Shown: one piece after another, positions 1 through 7,507 of the stretch
Numbering within the stretch: position 1 is the stretch's first letter
How the letters are laid out: every line of letters begins with the position of its first letter
The notes under the pieces: generated by a model
What the model saw: only the letters and a program-made list of their open reading frames with translations
Told to the model about the DNA's origin: nothing
Database searches by the model: none
From: CAYUVA01 sp964448115 [NCBI: uncultured bacterium]
Lineage (GTDB): Bacteria; CAYUVA01
Length of the DNA: 39,806 nt
Assembly: GCA_964448115.1 (NCBI GenBank)
Contig: CAYUVA010000003.1
Location: 26,262-66,067, forward strand
Direction: 5' to 3'
Translations under genes and position numbers: made by a program

Positions 1-259
1 CCTCTCGTATCTTGCGCAGGATCTCCATTCCATCCACCCCAGGGAGATGCAGATCAAGCAAAAGCAAATCAGGTAACCCTAAAGGATTCCGAGTTGCACC
101 CCAGTCTCGCTTATCGATAATCTGCAGGGCTTCGTTACCATCCTTTGCCCAACTGATATTCTCCACACCGCCGATATCGTCCAAAGCCTTTTTTATCAAG
201 TATGCATGGTCTGGGTTGTCCTCGACCAGGAAGATCACTAATTTTCGTTTCTTCGACAT
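1..259 (-). CDS. Response regulator receiver protein (3' end cut by window edge)
   Basis: Only the first 86 residues are present; the gene runs off the left edge. The reading frame shows a CheY-like receiver domain: a hydrophobic first strand followed by the acidic pocket E13-D14, and the phospho-acceptor D69 in the motif LLLLDLHLPGVDG. The long stretch between the pocket and D69, with an NPLGLPDLLLLD pattern, resembles short Rcp1-type response regulators that pair with phytochrome-like or hybrid histidine kinases. This assignment is from family knowledge. No output domain can be judged because the end is missing. There is no Shine-Dalgarno sequence before ATG 259, but a near-consensus promoter lies immediately upstream, so the mRNA may be nearly leaderless. 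Confidence 0.88.
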   Translation of the reverse strand, partial: MSKKRKLVIFLVEDNPDHAYLIKKALDDIGGVENISWAKDGNEALQIIDKRDWGATRNPLGLPDLLLLDLHLPGVDGMEILRKIRE

Positions 260-268
260 TTGAATACA

Positions 269-297
269 ATTATATTTAAAAACTCTTGTGAAGTCAA
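269..297 (-). promoter_or_regulatory. Sigma70-like promoter of the response regulator
   Basis: On the minus strand a TTGACT -35 box (292-297) is followed after exactly 17 bp by a perfect TATAAT -10 box (269-274). The expected transcription start is near 262, only about 3 nt before the ATG at 259, which suggests a leaderless or nearly leaderless transcript. Confidence 0.7.
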
Positions 298-326
298 ATC
301 GAGCTATCTAGTGCATAGTATGCTCA

Positions 327-821
327 TCATTGGAGCGATTCTGCTGTCTGGCGTTTGAGCTTTCTTCTCCTTCTTAGCCACCTCAAGACAGTAAAATAGG
401 ATACCAAGCCGAAGAAAATGCCCTCGATGGTCGTCCCGATAAGAAATGGTATTAGTGTTTTATCGCTAAAAAAGATCCCTATAATCTCCTTCAGGTTGTT
501 CCAATCGATGTTCAGGTCGATATAATGATATGGCGTGATAGCCACCCCGATGAAATAGCCTGCAATATAAACCAACGGCGTGAGTGGAGCATTCAAGCCG
601 GAGGCTAATATCGTAACCATAATGTTCAGGCGAAATACCATTGAGAAAAGGATGCTTAATGGGGTGTGAATGCCATAAGTGGGACCGAAGCTGATGCCGA
701 GACCTACCGCAAATGATGCGGCGAGCTTTTCGGGTGGATCGTCAAGGCTTAGTATCCTTTTAGGTATTTCCCTTAGGTTGACTTTTTTAGCTGCAAGATA
801 GCGCTTTATCCTCAAGAACAT
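327..821 (-). CDS. DUF2062 family membrane protein
   Basis: This 164-residue protein matches the DUF2062 pattern as I know it: a short basic N-terminus, then the segment AASFAVGLGISFGPTYGIHT, a hydrophobic helix with FRLN, a proline-rich helix (NAPLTPLVYIAGYFIG), a soluble loop and a final hydrophobic segment ending in a very basic tail (LRRRRKLKRQ). Three or more membrane helices are visible. DUF2062 has no defined biochemical activity. It is often found next to, or fused to, glycosyltransferases, and here it follows a GT-C membrane protein by 53 nt on the same strand, which fits an accessory role in glycan assembly at the inner membrane. No clear SD precedes the ATG at 821. Confidence 0.85.
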   Translation of the reverse strand: MFLRIKRYLAAKKVNLREIPKRILSLDDPPEKLAASFAVGLGISFGPTYGIHTPLSILFSMVFRLNIMVTILASGLNAPLTPLVYIAGYFIGVAITPYHYIDLNIDWNNLKEIIGIFFSDKTLIPFLIGTTIEGIFFGLVSYFTVLRWLRRRRKLKRQTAESLQ

Positions 822-874
822 TCTATAAGCTGTATCCGATCCATTCGGTTAACATGGTTGTTACCTTTGGTAAG

Positions 875-2893
875 CTATTGTAACCTGAAGATATATACCC
901 CATCGCTGGCATAAATCAAGGGGATGCTTTGATGCATCTGTCTGACCTTATCCGGGAAGCGTTCCCGCTCCACCCTGCTGATAAGAAGGTACTTGATTCC
1001 GAGTTCCCTTGCGGCGGCGGTTGATTCCTCGATGCTTTCAGCATGGAATATCCTTGCCACCATATCTTTTCTTTGCTCAAAAGGCTCAGCTTTGACTTGG
1101 AATATCCTTGAGTGCATCTCATCCCCCATGCAGATCCTCCTTTGGGCAAATGTGGGGATCAGCGAGTAAAACCCGCGCCGGTTGTAATCGAACCATCTTT
1201 GCACTACGGAAGACCTGTCGGTATTGGCATTCAGCCATTGGCACGCCTTCATATCCGGATAGCTGATATAGCTAGTGTATGTCGGGTGGTAGATATACCC
1301 TGAATTGAGCGCATCAAAGGCGGTTGTCAACAGGGCTGGGGTGCATAAGATCAATAATATCATCGTCAAGACTAGCCTGCCAAATCGTTTGTATATCCAC
1401 AAGACAGCATATCCACTGTAAAAAGCAGCACAGAGGTTCAAAATAAGCGATGCCTTTAAGCCCACATCCGAGGGGAAGCTCGATATCACCACAAAGAAAA
1501 TAAAGAAAAATGAGATAGCCGAAGCCTCGATGAATGCACGATTGGTGTTTATTTTGTCCTTCAAGGCGATCAAAAAGCCAATGATGCCGAGAAAAAACAT
1601 CGCACCATAGTTGAAAAACATGATGGGGATTATATTTCTCAATGCCTTCCAGTTCGCCGATACCTGGGGCGCCTCGCTCCCCCCTTTGAGCATGCCGAAG
1701 AGCCGATAATATAATAGCCACCCAATTATCAGCATTAGGGGCAACAAGACTTTATCTATCAGCTTCTTAAGCCTTGCCTTATCATCCAAAAGCCAGCTCA
1801 AGCACTGGTGAGCTAAAAACCAGCTAATGATTACAATTCCCACGAATGCCGAGAATGCGAGGCTCATCCCAAGCAGGAAGCCACAAATTAGATGATCAGC
1901 CAGCTGGCGCCCTGAATTCGACCTGGTGGCGATAATCCATAGGCAATGGATCATGATGATTAGCGCCAAAAGGTGCTGTGGCGTGTAGATAAGCGACCTG
2001 TAGAAGCCATCGATCTGCGGGTGGCAGATGAACCACCTGGTGGCGCCATCAAAGTTGTAATTAAAGAAGTTGTGCAGCACGCCAAGCCCCTTTTTCAGGC
2101 TATGATGGCGAACATACCAGAACTCGTAGCTATAGGCGGTGAAGCTGATCAAGACGCCGAAAAATGCAGCCAGCCCATGCGAAAATAGCCCCTTGAAAAC
2201 GAGATAAAGCGCTCTTATAAACCACCTGGCAACCAGAAGACATAAGAAAAGAAAGGCTTTTTGCGCGGCTAAGGCTCCGCCACCCAGTGCAAGTGATAGA
2301 TAACTGCTGAAAATATATATAAACCAGTAATAGTGCAGACGAGCTGGGTGAAAATATGGATTAAATGGAGGAAAATCACCCTTGGCAACCTCGCCGGTCA
2401 AGGCGACATGCTTCAGGAAATCGCCGTTGAAATAGGCTCGGTAAGCATAACCGGCATCCATAGGTTCTCCAACCTGGCTGAAAGGATAGAACATGGCCAG
2501 ATATGCGCAAGAGAGGAGAATTCCTATGTAAAGCCAGTCGCTATTGTTACTAGCATTATCTCTTGTGCGAGGTCTAGATGCTAAAAGGGCAAAATATGCC
2601 AATGCTCCGCTTACTACCAGGCATAAGAAGCTCAATGAAAGTAACGAATATATACCCGCCATCAGGCAACCCAAGCCTAAAAGCGTGGAAAGTAAAAAAC
2701 CGTAAAACCCGCCCAGCCCCTTTAGATAACGCAAACCTAGTTTATCCATGATAAAGCTTATGGGCGCACCTGGCAGCAGAAATACCCCAGCGCACAAACA
2801 AAGAAGAATCGACTCTGAAAGCCCAAACAGGATTGCCGAGACAAGAAAAAGAAGAAATATATCGAGATTATTTAAAAGTATCTTGGGCTTCAT
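875..2893 (-). CDS. Large polytopic membrane protein, GT-C glycosyltransferase-like
   Basis: The protein has about 672 residues and at least ten hydrophobic helices, followed by a soluble C-terminal region of about 120 residues. An early periplasmic loop contains D and E residues followed by GDFLKHVALTGE and FPPFNPYFHPARLHYYW. This resembles the Asp-containing loop of GT-C transferases that use polyprenyl-phosphate sugars (DUF2298/PMT-like). The soluble tail (ACQWLNANTDRSSVVQRWF) is typical of uncharacterised GT-C-like proteins from environmental bacteria. I start at ATG 2893; an in-frame GTG two codons upstream (2899) is an alternative. Neither has an SD. It probably forms a unit with the DUF2062 gene downstream. 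Donor and acceptor cannot be deduced. Confidence 0.75.
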   Translation of the reverse strand: MKPKILLNNLDIFLLFLVSAILFGLSESILLCLCAGVFLLPGAPISFIMDKLGLRYLKGLGGFYGFLLSTLLGLGCLMAGIYSLLSLSFLCLVVSGALAYFALLASRPRTRDNASNNSDWLYIGILLSCAYLAMFYPFSQVGEPMDAGYAYRAYFNGDFLKHVALTGEVAKGDFPPFNPYFHPARLHYYWFIYIFSSYLSLALGGGALAAQKAFLFLCLLVARWFIRALYLVFKGLFSHGLAAFFGVLISFTAYSYEFWYVRHHSLKKGLGVLHNFFNYNFDGATRWFICHPQIDGFYRSLIYTPQHLLALIIMIHCLWIIATRSNSGRQLADHLICGFLLGMSLAFSAFVGIVIISWFLAHQCLSWLLDDKARLKKLIDKVLLPLMLIIGWLLYYRLFGMLKGGSEAPQVSANWKALRNIIPIMFFNYGAMFFLGIIGFLIALKDKINTNRAFIEASAISFFFIFFVVISSFPSDVGLKASLILNLCAAFYSGYAVLWIYKRFGRLVLTMILLILCTPALLTTAFDALNSGYIYHPTYTSYISYPDMKACQWLNANTDRSSVVQRWFDYNRRGFYSLIPTFAQRRICMGDEMHSRIFQVKAEPFEQRKDMVARIFHAESIEESTAAARELGIKYLLISRVERERFPDKVRQMHQSIPLIYASDGVYIFRLQ

Positions 2894-2967
2894 TCTCACA
2901 GGCTTATATTGCCATATAGAAAGAAGAATGCAAAGGAAAGCAGGTTCATGGCGCCAAGAAAGTCAAC

Positions 2968-2996
2968 TTGACATAAGGTGCATAGAGGGATAATAA
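2968..2996 (+). promoter_or_regulatory. Sigma70-like promoter of the TPR lipoprotein gene
   Basis: A perfect TTGACA (2968-2973) is separated by 17 bp from TAATAA (2991-2996). The predicted start near 3003 leaves a leader of about 50 nt that contains the AAAGGA ribosome-binding site at 3044-3049. Confidence 0.55.
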
Positions 2997-3053
2997 TCTA
3001 CACCTGGCTATTGAGGGAGATTCTTTGCACAGATTAAGTCTCGAAAGGAAACG

Positions 3054-4007
3054 ATGATGCTAAGAAAGTTTCTTATACTGCTTCTTACCGTGTTGCTGGC
3101 TGCATCCTGCACCGATAGCGTTGACAAGAAGATACAACATGGCAATACACTAATGCAGCTCAAGGAATACGAGCTTGCCGAGACCGAGTTCAAGGAAGCT
3201 ATCAAACTAGCGCCGGATAGTTTCAAAGCACATAATAACCTTGGCAACCTTTATCGAGAGATGGGTGAGGTCGAGAAAGCCCTTGAATTGTTTAATAAAT
3301 CATTGGAGTTAGCAAACGATAACTCCCAAAAGGCGCTGGTTTATAACAACATGGCGCTAACCATCGATTCGGTGGGTGATTACAACCAGGCGGTAGTTTA
3401 CCTGGATAAAGCCATTGAACTGATGCCAGAAGAAGCGCTGTATTACAACAACCTGGCCATGGAATACCATGTACAGAACCGCTTCGATGAGGCTATCGAA
3501 TACTACAAGAAGGCTCTTGAGCTTAATGCTGGATTCACCCAGTCAGTGCTGAACCTCGCCGATGCGTACCTGAGAAGCGAGGATTGGGATAACGCAATAA
3601 CCTACTTCAGGAAGCTCGCTGAGCAAAGCCCACCTCATGCATCTTATGCCTTTGCCAACATCGGTTATGCGAATCTGATGAAAGAGAAGTACATGGATGC
3701 AAAGAAATTCTACCAGATGGCGCTAGGCATGTCTCCCGACTCGGTTATTGCCCTAGCTGGACTGTCATTCGCTTGTCATAAACTGGGGGAACAGGAGAAT
3801 GCACAGAAATACATGGAAAAAGCAATGGAGATAAATCCTAACTCCGTGCTTGCCAACAAATTTCTTGGGATTATTTTAGGTGATTTGGGTAACAGCGACG
3901 GTGCTAAACAAGCTTTTGCCCGCGCCATGCAACTTCAGCCTAATGACCCTGAGCTGATTGCACTGATGGCTGATGTAAATCAAACGACCACCCAAGCAGA
4001 TAAATGA
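3054..4007 (+). CDS. TPR-repeat lipoprotein
   Basis: The protein has 317 residues. The N-terminus is a short basic stretch and hydrophobic core ending in LLAASC, a lipobox-like site that would place a lipidated Cys at about residue 19. The rest is a solenoid of about eight tetratricopeptide repeats, seen from recurring NNLGNLY..G....A...F..ALEL..P patterns up to about residue 305. Such proteins are scaffolds for protein-protein contacts. The signal implies anchoring in the inner or outer membrane facing the periplasm. The start is supported by AAAGGA about 4 nt before the ATG and by its own promoter. It is flanked by oppositely oriented genes and converges with the sulfatase-like gene 46 bp downstream. 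Its partner is unknown. Confidence 0.88.
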   Translation: MMLRKFLILLLTVLLAASCTDSVDKKIQHGNTLMQLKEYELAETEFKEAIKLAPDSFKAHNNLGNLYREMGEVEKALELFNKSLELANDNSQKALVYNNMALTIDSVGDYNQAVVYLDKAIELMPEEALYYNNLAMEYHVQNRFDEAIEYYKKALELNAGFTQSVLNLADAYLRSEDWDNAITYFRKLAEQSPPHASYAFANIGYANLMKEKYMDAKKFYQMALGMSPDSVIALAGLSFACHKLGEQENAQKYMEKAMEINPNSVLANKFLGIILGDLGNSDGAKQAFARAMQLQPNDPELIALMADVNQTTTQADK

Positions 4008-4053
4008 TCGAGGACATGGAGTAGAAGAGGAACCAACCGAAGCTTGTCCACCC

Positions 4054-5487
4054 CTACTTGACATATCCAAGGTTTCTGAGGAGTTCTATTGCGCTTGGGC
4101 TTTGATCTCGATGTTTTTGCGGGGGTAATTGGAGGCTATTCATCCAGGCTTCCAATTCCTTTACTAACCTCTCATCCTGTTTTCCGGTCGCTTTCCTGCG
4201 GGGGCGTTTTTCCTGGGCATCCTTTTTTAGATTATAGATCCTTTGTTGAGAGCCGACCAGTATGGTTTCCAGTTGATCAAAAGTTGGTATGCACCTGCCC
4301 TTTATTATCTTGAGATTCTCATTCCTGACCGACACCATGCCTTCGCCTGTATCAGAGAAAGCCAGAAGATCGTCTGGTATATTATCAAGATTCAAAAGGT
4401 CCAAAGAAATACCTCTCATATTAGTCCCTTCATGCTCGATACCCAAGTAATGCAAGACGGTAGGCATGATATCCATTGATCGAACCAAACGATTGCAGAG
4501 GCGACCACCAGGTAACCGGGACGGGAAATAGAACACAAGAGGGACATGTATGACCTCGTCATACAAAAAAGAGCGGTGCTCAAAGGCGCGCTCATGATTT
4601 GCAAGATTCTCGCCGTGATCCGAAGTAAGCACTACCAGCGTGTTATCCAAGTACCCTTGTCTCTTTAAGAAGCGAAACAAGCGGCTTAGGTGGTAATCGG
4701 TGAAGTTGACCTCATCGGCATACAGGGTTCTTTGTTTTTCTATCTCCTTGTTTGGAGAGAAAAAGCGGGGCTGATCGGTAAGCCTGATATTCTCGAATTC
4801 AAGGCTTTGGATATGCCTTCGCGGTGCGTAAGGCTTGTGGGGGTCGAAGTAATGCAACCACAGAAAGAAGCGATCCTTGTTCTGCCTTGGGAAATGATCT
4901 TGCAGCCATCTGATGCCCTGATCGGTTACCTCGGATGCTTCTTTATGATCAAATCCCTTGGGCACATTATCTTCCCGGTCAACCAACATAAACTCGGAGG
5001 TGCTATAGACCGGCGTCGCGAAGACCTCATCTATTTGCTCGTCGGTTATGGGAGCGTTGTAAAACTCGAATCCCTGGATCAGTCCGCTTAAATGTCGATG
5101 GGAAAGGATTGCAGTGGTAACTGCTGCGGTCGCATAACCATTGGAGTGCAATATCTCAGCCAGGGTTAAGCACTGTTCGTTCATGCGATAGATATTATGC
5201 GGAGCGCCATGTTCCTGCGGGTACAGAGAGGTGAATATGGTACCATGCGAGGGTATGGTGATGCAGGACTGGCTAAAGGTATTGGTGAAAACAATCCCGC
5301 GCCGGCACAGCTCATCCAGCGTGGGTGTATAAATATCCCGTTTTCCGTAGTAGCCAATGTGATCTGCGCGCAAGGTATCAATGGTTATGACCAGAAGATT
5401 TGGCTCGGAGTTTATGTTCATCGCCAGGGAGGCAAGCATTGTTATCAAAATGATAGGCAGCAAGGCTTTTATGAACTTACTTGACAT
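4054..5487 (-). CDS. Alkaline-phosphatase-superfamily protein annotated as sulfatase, Thr at the nucleophile site
   Basis: A 477-residue membrane-anchored or secreted enzyme: one hydrophobic N-terminal segment (residues 6-23), then the sulfatase fold. Metal-binding motifs are visible: D37 in ITIDTLRADH near the N-terminus and TSDHGE in the middle. The signature that in sulfatases reads C/S-x-P-S-R is here T77-I-P-S-H81. Thr cannot be converted to formylglycine and Arg is replaced by His. Thr is the nucleophile in phosphoethanolamine/glycerol-phosphate transferases of the same superfamily, so a phosphotransferase or phosphodiesterase acting on envelope glycans is at least as likely as a sulfatase. 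It is the last gene of the YfhO/GT2/GspF run, 61 nt after gspF-like. An AAGGA lies about 10 nt before the ATG. Confidence 0.8.
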   Translation of the reverse strand: MSSKFIKALLPIILITMLASLAMNINSEPNLLVITIDTLRADHIGYYGKRDIYTPTLDELCRRGIVFTNTFSQSCITIPSHGTIFTSLYPQEHGAPHNIYRMNEQCLTLAEILHSNGYATAAVTTAILSHRHLSGLIQGFEFYNAPITDEQIDEVFATPVYSTSEFMLVDREDNVPKGFDHKEASEVTDQGIRWLQDHFPRQNKDRFFLWLHYFDPHKPYAPRRHIQSLEFENIRLTDQPRFFSPNKEIEKQRTLYADEVNFTDYHLSRLFRFLKRQGYLDNTLVVLTSDHGENLANHERAFEHRSFLYDEVIHVPLVFYFPSRLPGGRLCNRLVRSMDIMPTVLHYLGIEHEGTNMRGISLDLLNLDNIPDDLLAFSDTGEGMVSVRNENLKIIKGRCIPTFDQLETILVGSQQRIYNLKKDAQEKRPRRKATGKQDERLVKELEAWMNSLQLPPQKHRDQSPSAIELLRNLGYVK

Positions 5488-5548
5488 AACTTTAATATCC
5501 TTACCTTAAACAAGTAGGCAATGCAAACTAGCTAGCTGGTTCGCTTAT

Positions 5549-6763
5549 TTACCCTAGCGCCTGGCTCATCTGAAGCAGCGGAAGTAAAACCGAGATCACG
5601 ACAAAGCCTACAATCAAGCCCATCAGCAGGATCATAACCGGCTCAATGAGGGAAGTGAGCATGGACAGATTATTGTCAAGATCTCCCTCGAATATGCTTG
5701 CAGTCTCAAGCAGCATGTCTCCCAGATTTCCTCCCTGTTCGCCGATATCCACTACATGAATGAGAAGCGAAGGGAAGTACTTGCTGGTTCTCATCGCATC
5801 TGCCAGGGACTTTCCACTTATAACCTGTTCCTTGATCCTGGAAAGTTCATCACGAATAACCATGTTACCGATGACCGCCCGACTGATCTCCAGTGCCGTG
5901 GAGAGTGGTATCCCGCTGTTTAACAGCATCCCCAAAGAGCGACAAAATCGACTGAAATAAAGGTTACCGAGGTAAGCCCTGAGCAGCCTGAAGCTCAGCT
6001 TAGCCTTGTCAAGCCTTTTCCTCCCGGCGCCGGTCTTGCTGTAGCGCTTTAATAAGTAAATCAGTGCTGACAAGATGATAATCAGCACAAACCATGTCTT
6101 TTTCAGGAAGCTGCTTATACCGATAAGTATTAGCGTAGGCAGAGGCAGTTGTAGCTGGGATTCATTGAAGATGCTCACCACGGAGGGTATTACATGAATA
6201 AATAAAAATCCGACGACTAACAGCCCTACGATGGCGACCAATATCGGATATGCCATGGCGCTCCTGATCTTGCTTTTCAGCTCGATTCCCTGCCTGAGAA
6301 CCTCGGATAGCCTGATGAGAACAATATCGAGTGCACCGCTGCTCTCCCCTGCCTTGACCATGTTGATATAAAAATCGCTGAAGAGGCTTTTGTGCTTGAT
6401 CAGCGCCTCGGAGAGGGATTTGCCCCTTTCGATATCCTGCTTGACCTCTGCTAGCACGCCCTTTAGCTGTTCCGAGATCTCGCCATCTATCATGGCAGAA
6501 AGGGATCGAGTTACTGAGAAGCCTGATTTTATAAGCATACCCATCTGGCTGGTGATCACGAAAAGTTCGCGTTCTTTGCTGGAGCGACTGGAAAGAAATC
6601 CAACGCCAGGCTTGGTCTTTGAGGGTGTATCCTCGAAGATATCGGTTAGTGTGACCCCCATCTTCCTTACCTTTTCCCTTGCCGCCGGCATGGAATCAGC
6701 ATCCACAATCCCTTTTTCGATCTTACCGCTAGGGGAAATACCTTGATATCTGAAGATTGGCAT
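5549..6763 (-). CDS. Type II secretion/type IV pilus inner-membrane protein, GspF/PilC family
   Basis: This 404-residue protein has the full GspF layout. A short N-terminal region begins MPIFRYQGISPSGK. Two homologous T2SSF domains lie at roughly residues 70-195 and 270-395, with the family signatures SLSEALIKH and SLADAMRTSKYFP. Three hydrophobic helices follow the usual positions, the last at the C-terminus. GspF/PilC binds the assembly ATPase and forms the inner-membrane platform for pseudopilus or pilus growth. No gspE, gspD, gspG or prepilin gene is adjacent. It sits between the mannosyltransferase-like gene (15 nt upstream) and the sulfatase-like gene, so the rest of the system must be encoded elsewhere. 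Confidence 0.93.
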   Translation of the reverse strand: MPIFRYQGISPSGKIEKGIVDADSMPAAREKVRKMGVTLTDIFEDTPSKTKPGVGFLSSRSSKERELFVITSQMGMLIKSGFSVTRSLSAMIDGEISEQLKGVLAEVKQDIERGKSLSEALIKHKSLFSDFYINMVKAGESSGALDIVLIRLSEVLRQGIELKSKIRSAMAYPILVAIVGLLVVGFLFIHVIPSVVSIFNESQLQLPLPTLILIGISSFLKKTWFVLIIILSALIYLLKRYSKTGAGRKRLDKAKLSFRLLRAYLGNLYFSRFCRSLGMLLNSGIPLSTALEISRAVIGNMVIRDELSRIKEQVISGKSLADAMRTSKYFPSLLIHVVDIGEQGGNLGDMLLETASIFEGDLDNNLSMLTSLIEPVMILLMGLIVGFVVISVLLPLLQMSQALG

Positions 6764-6778
6764 ATTGACTAGGTGGGG

Positions 6779-7504
6779 TTAGTTGTTCTTGCCTCGCTTG
6801 TATAGCCCCAATCGCAATCTCCAACAGATAAGCAGAGCCTCCCAGACGATGTTGCGTTCCAGTTTGGAGGTGCCGGCGTGGCGATCTACGAATATGATTG
6901 GGATCTCTATAAACCTGAAGCCGAGACGGCTGGCTCTAAAGTTCATCTCAACCTGGAATGCATACCCATTGGAATGTATAGAATCTAGATCGATCGTCTC
7001 CAGGACATGGCGCCGGAAACACTTGAAGCCAGAGGTTACATCCTGCAAGGGAACGCCGGTTACCCACCTGGCGTAAAAGTTCGCCGAGTAGCTTAGGATA
7101 AGGCGCCTTAGCGGCCAGTTAACTACGCTGATGCCATTTATGTAGCGGGAGCCGACTACGATATCGCAGTGTTGTATCTTGTCCAGCATTTCTGGTATCC
7201 GCTGTGGATTATGTGAAAAATCCGCATCCATCTCGATGATATACTTGACATCAGGATTAGCAAGTGCGTGCTTGAAGGCGGTGATATAGGCAGTTCCCAA
7301 TCCCATCTTGGCTGGGCGATGTATTACCTGTATGCGCTCATCGGTACGAGCCATCTCCTCGACCAGCTTGCCGGTGCCATCCGGCGAGTTATCATCGATA
7401 ACGATAATTGTAAAAGGCATATCGATAGGCTGCTGCATTATCTCAGGAATTATCTTGGTTATGTTGTCCGCCTCGTTGTAGGTCGGTATGACAATTGCGA
7501 GCAT
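6779..7504 (-). CDS. Polyprenol-phosphate mannosyltransferase-like GT2 (DPM1 family)
   Basis: This 241-residue GT2 enzyme has the compact DPM1 form without membrane helices. The N-terminal strand AIVIPTYNEADNI, the nucleotide-sugar motif IDDNSPDGT (about residues 38-46), the metal-binding DADFSHNP and the DVTSGFKCFRR and NGYAFQVEM motifs are all characteristic. The family transfers mannose (or glucose) from GDP/UDP-sugar to polyprenyl phosphate on the cytoplasmic face. The product would be the donor for GT-C enzymes, of which several are encoded nearby. The gene begins 3 nt after the YfhO-like gene, inside whose end an AAGGAAGAG ribosome-binding site lies, so the two are probably co-translated. 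Confidence 0.9.
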   Translation of the reverse strand: MLAIVIPTYNEADNITKIIPEIMQQPIDMPFTIIVIDDNSPDGTGKLVEEMARTDERIQVIHRPAKMGLGTAYITAFKHALANPDVKYIIEMDADFSHNPQRIPEMLDKIQHCDIVVGSRYINGISVVNWPLRRLILSYSANFYARWVTGVPLQDVTSGFKCFRRHVLETIDLDSIHSNGYAFQVEMNFRASRLGFRFIEIPIIFVDRHAGTSKLERNIVWEALLICWRLRLGLYKRGKNN

Positions 7505-7507
7505 GGC

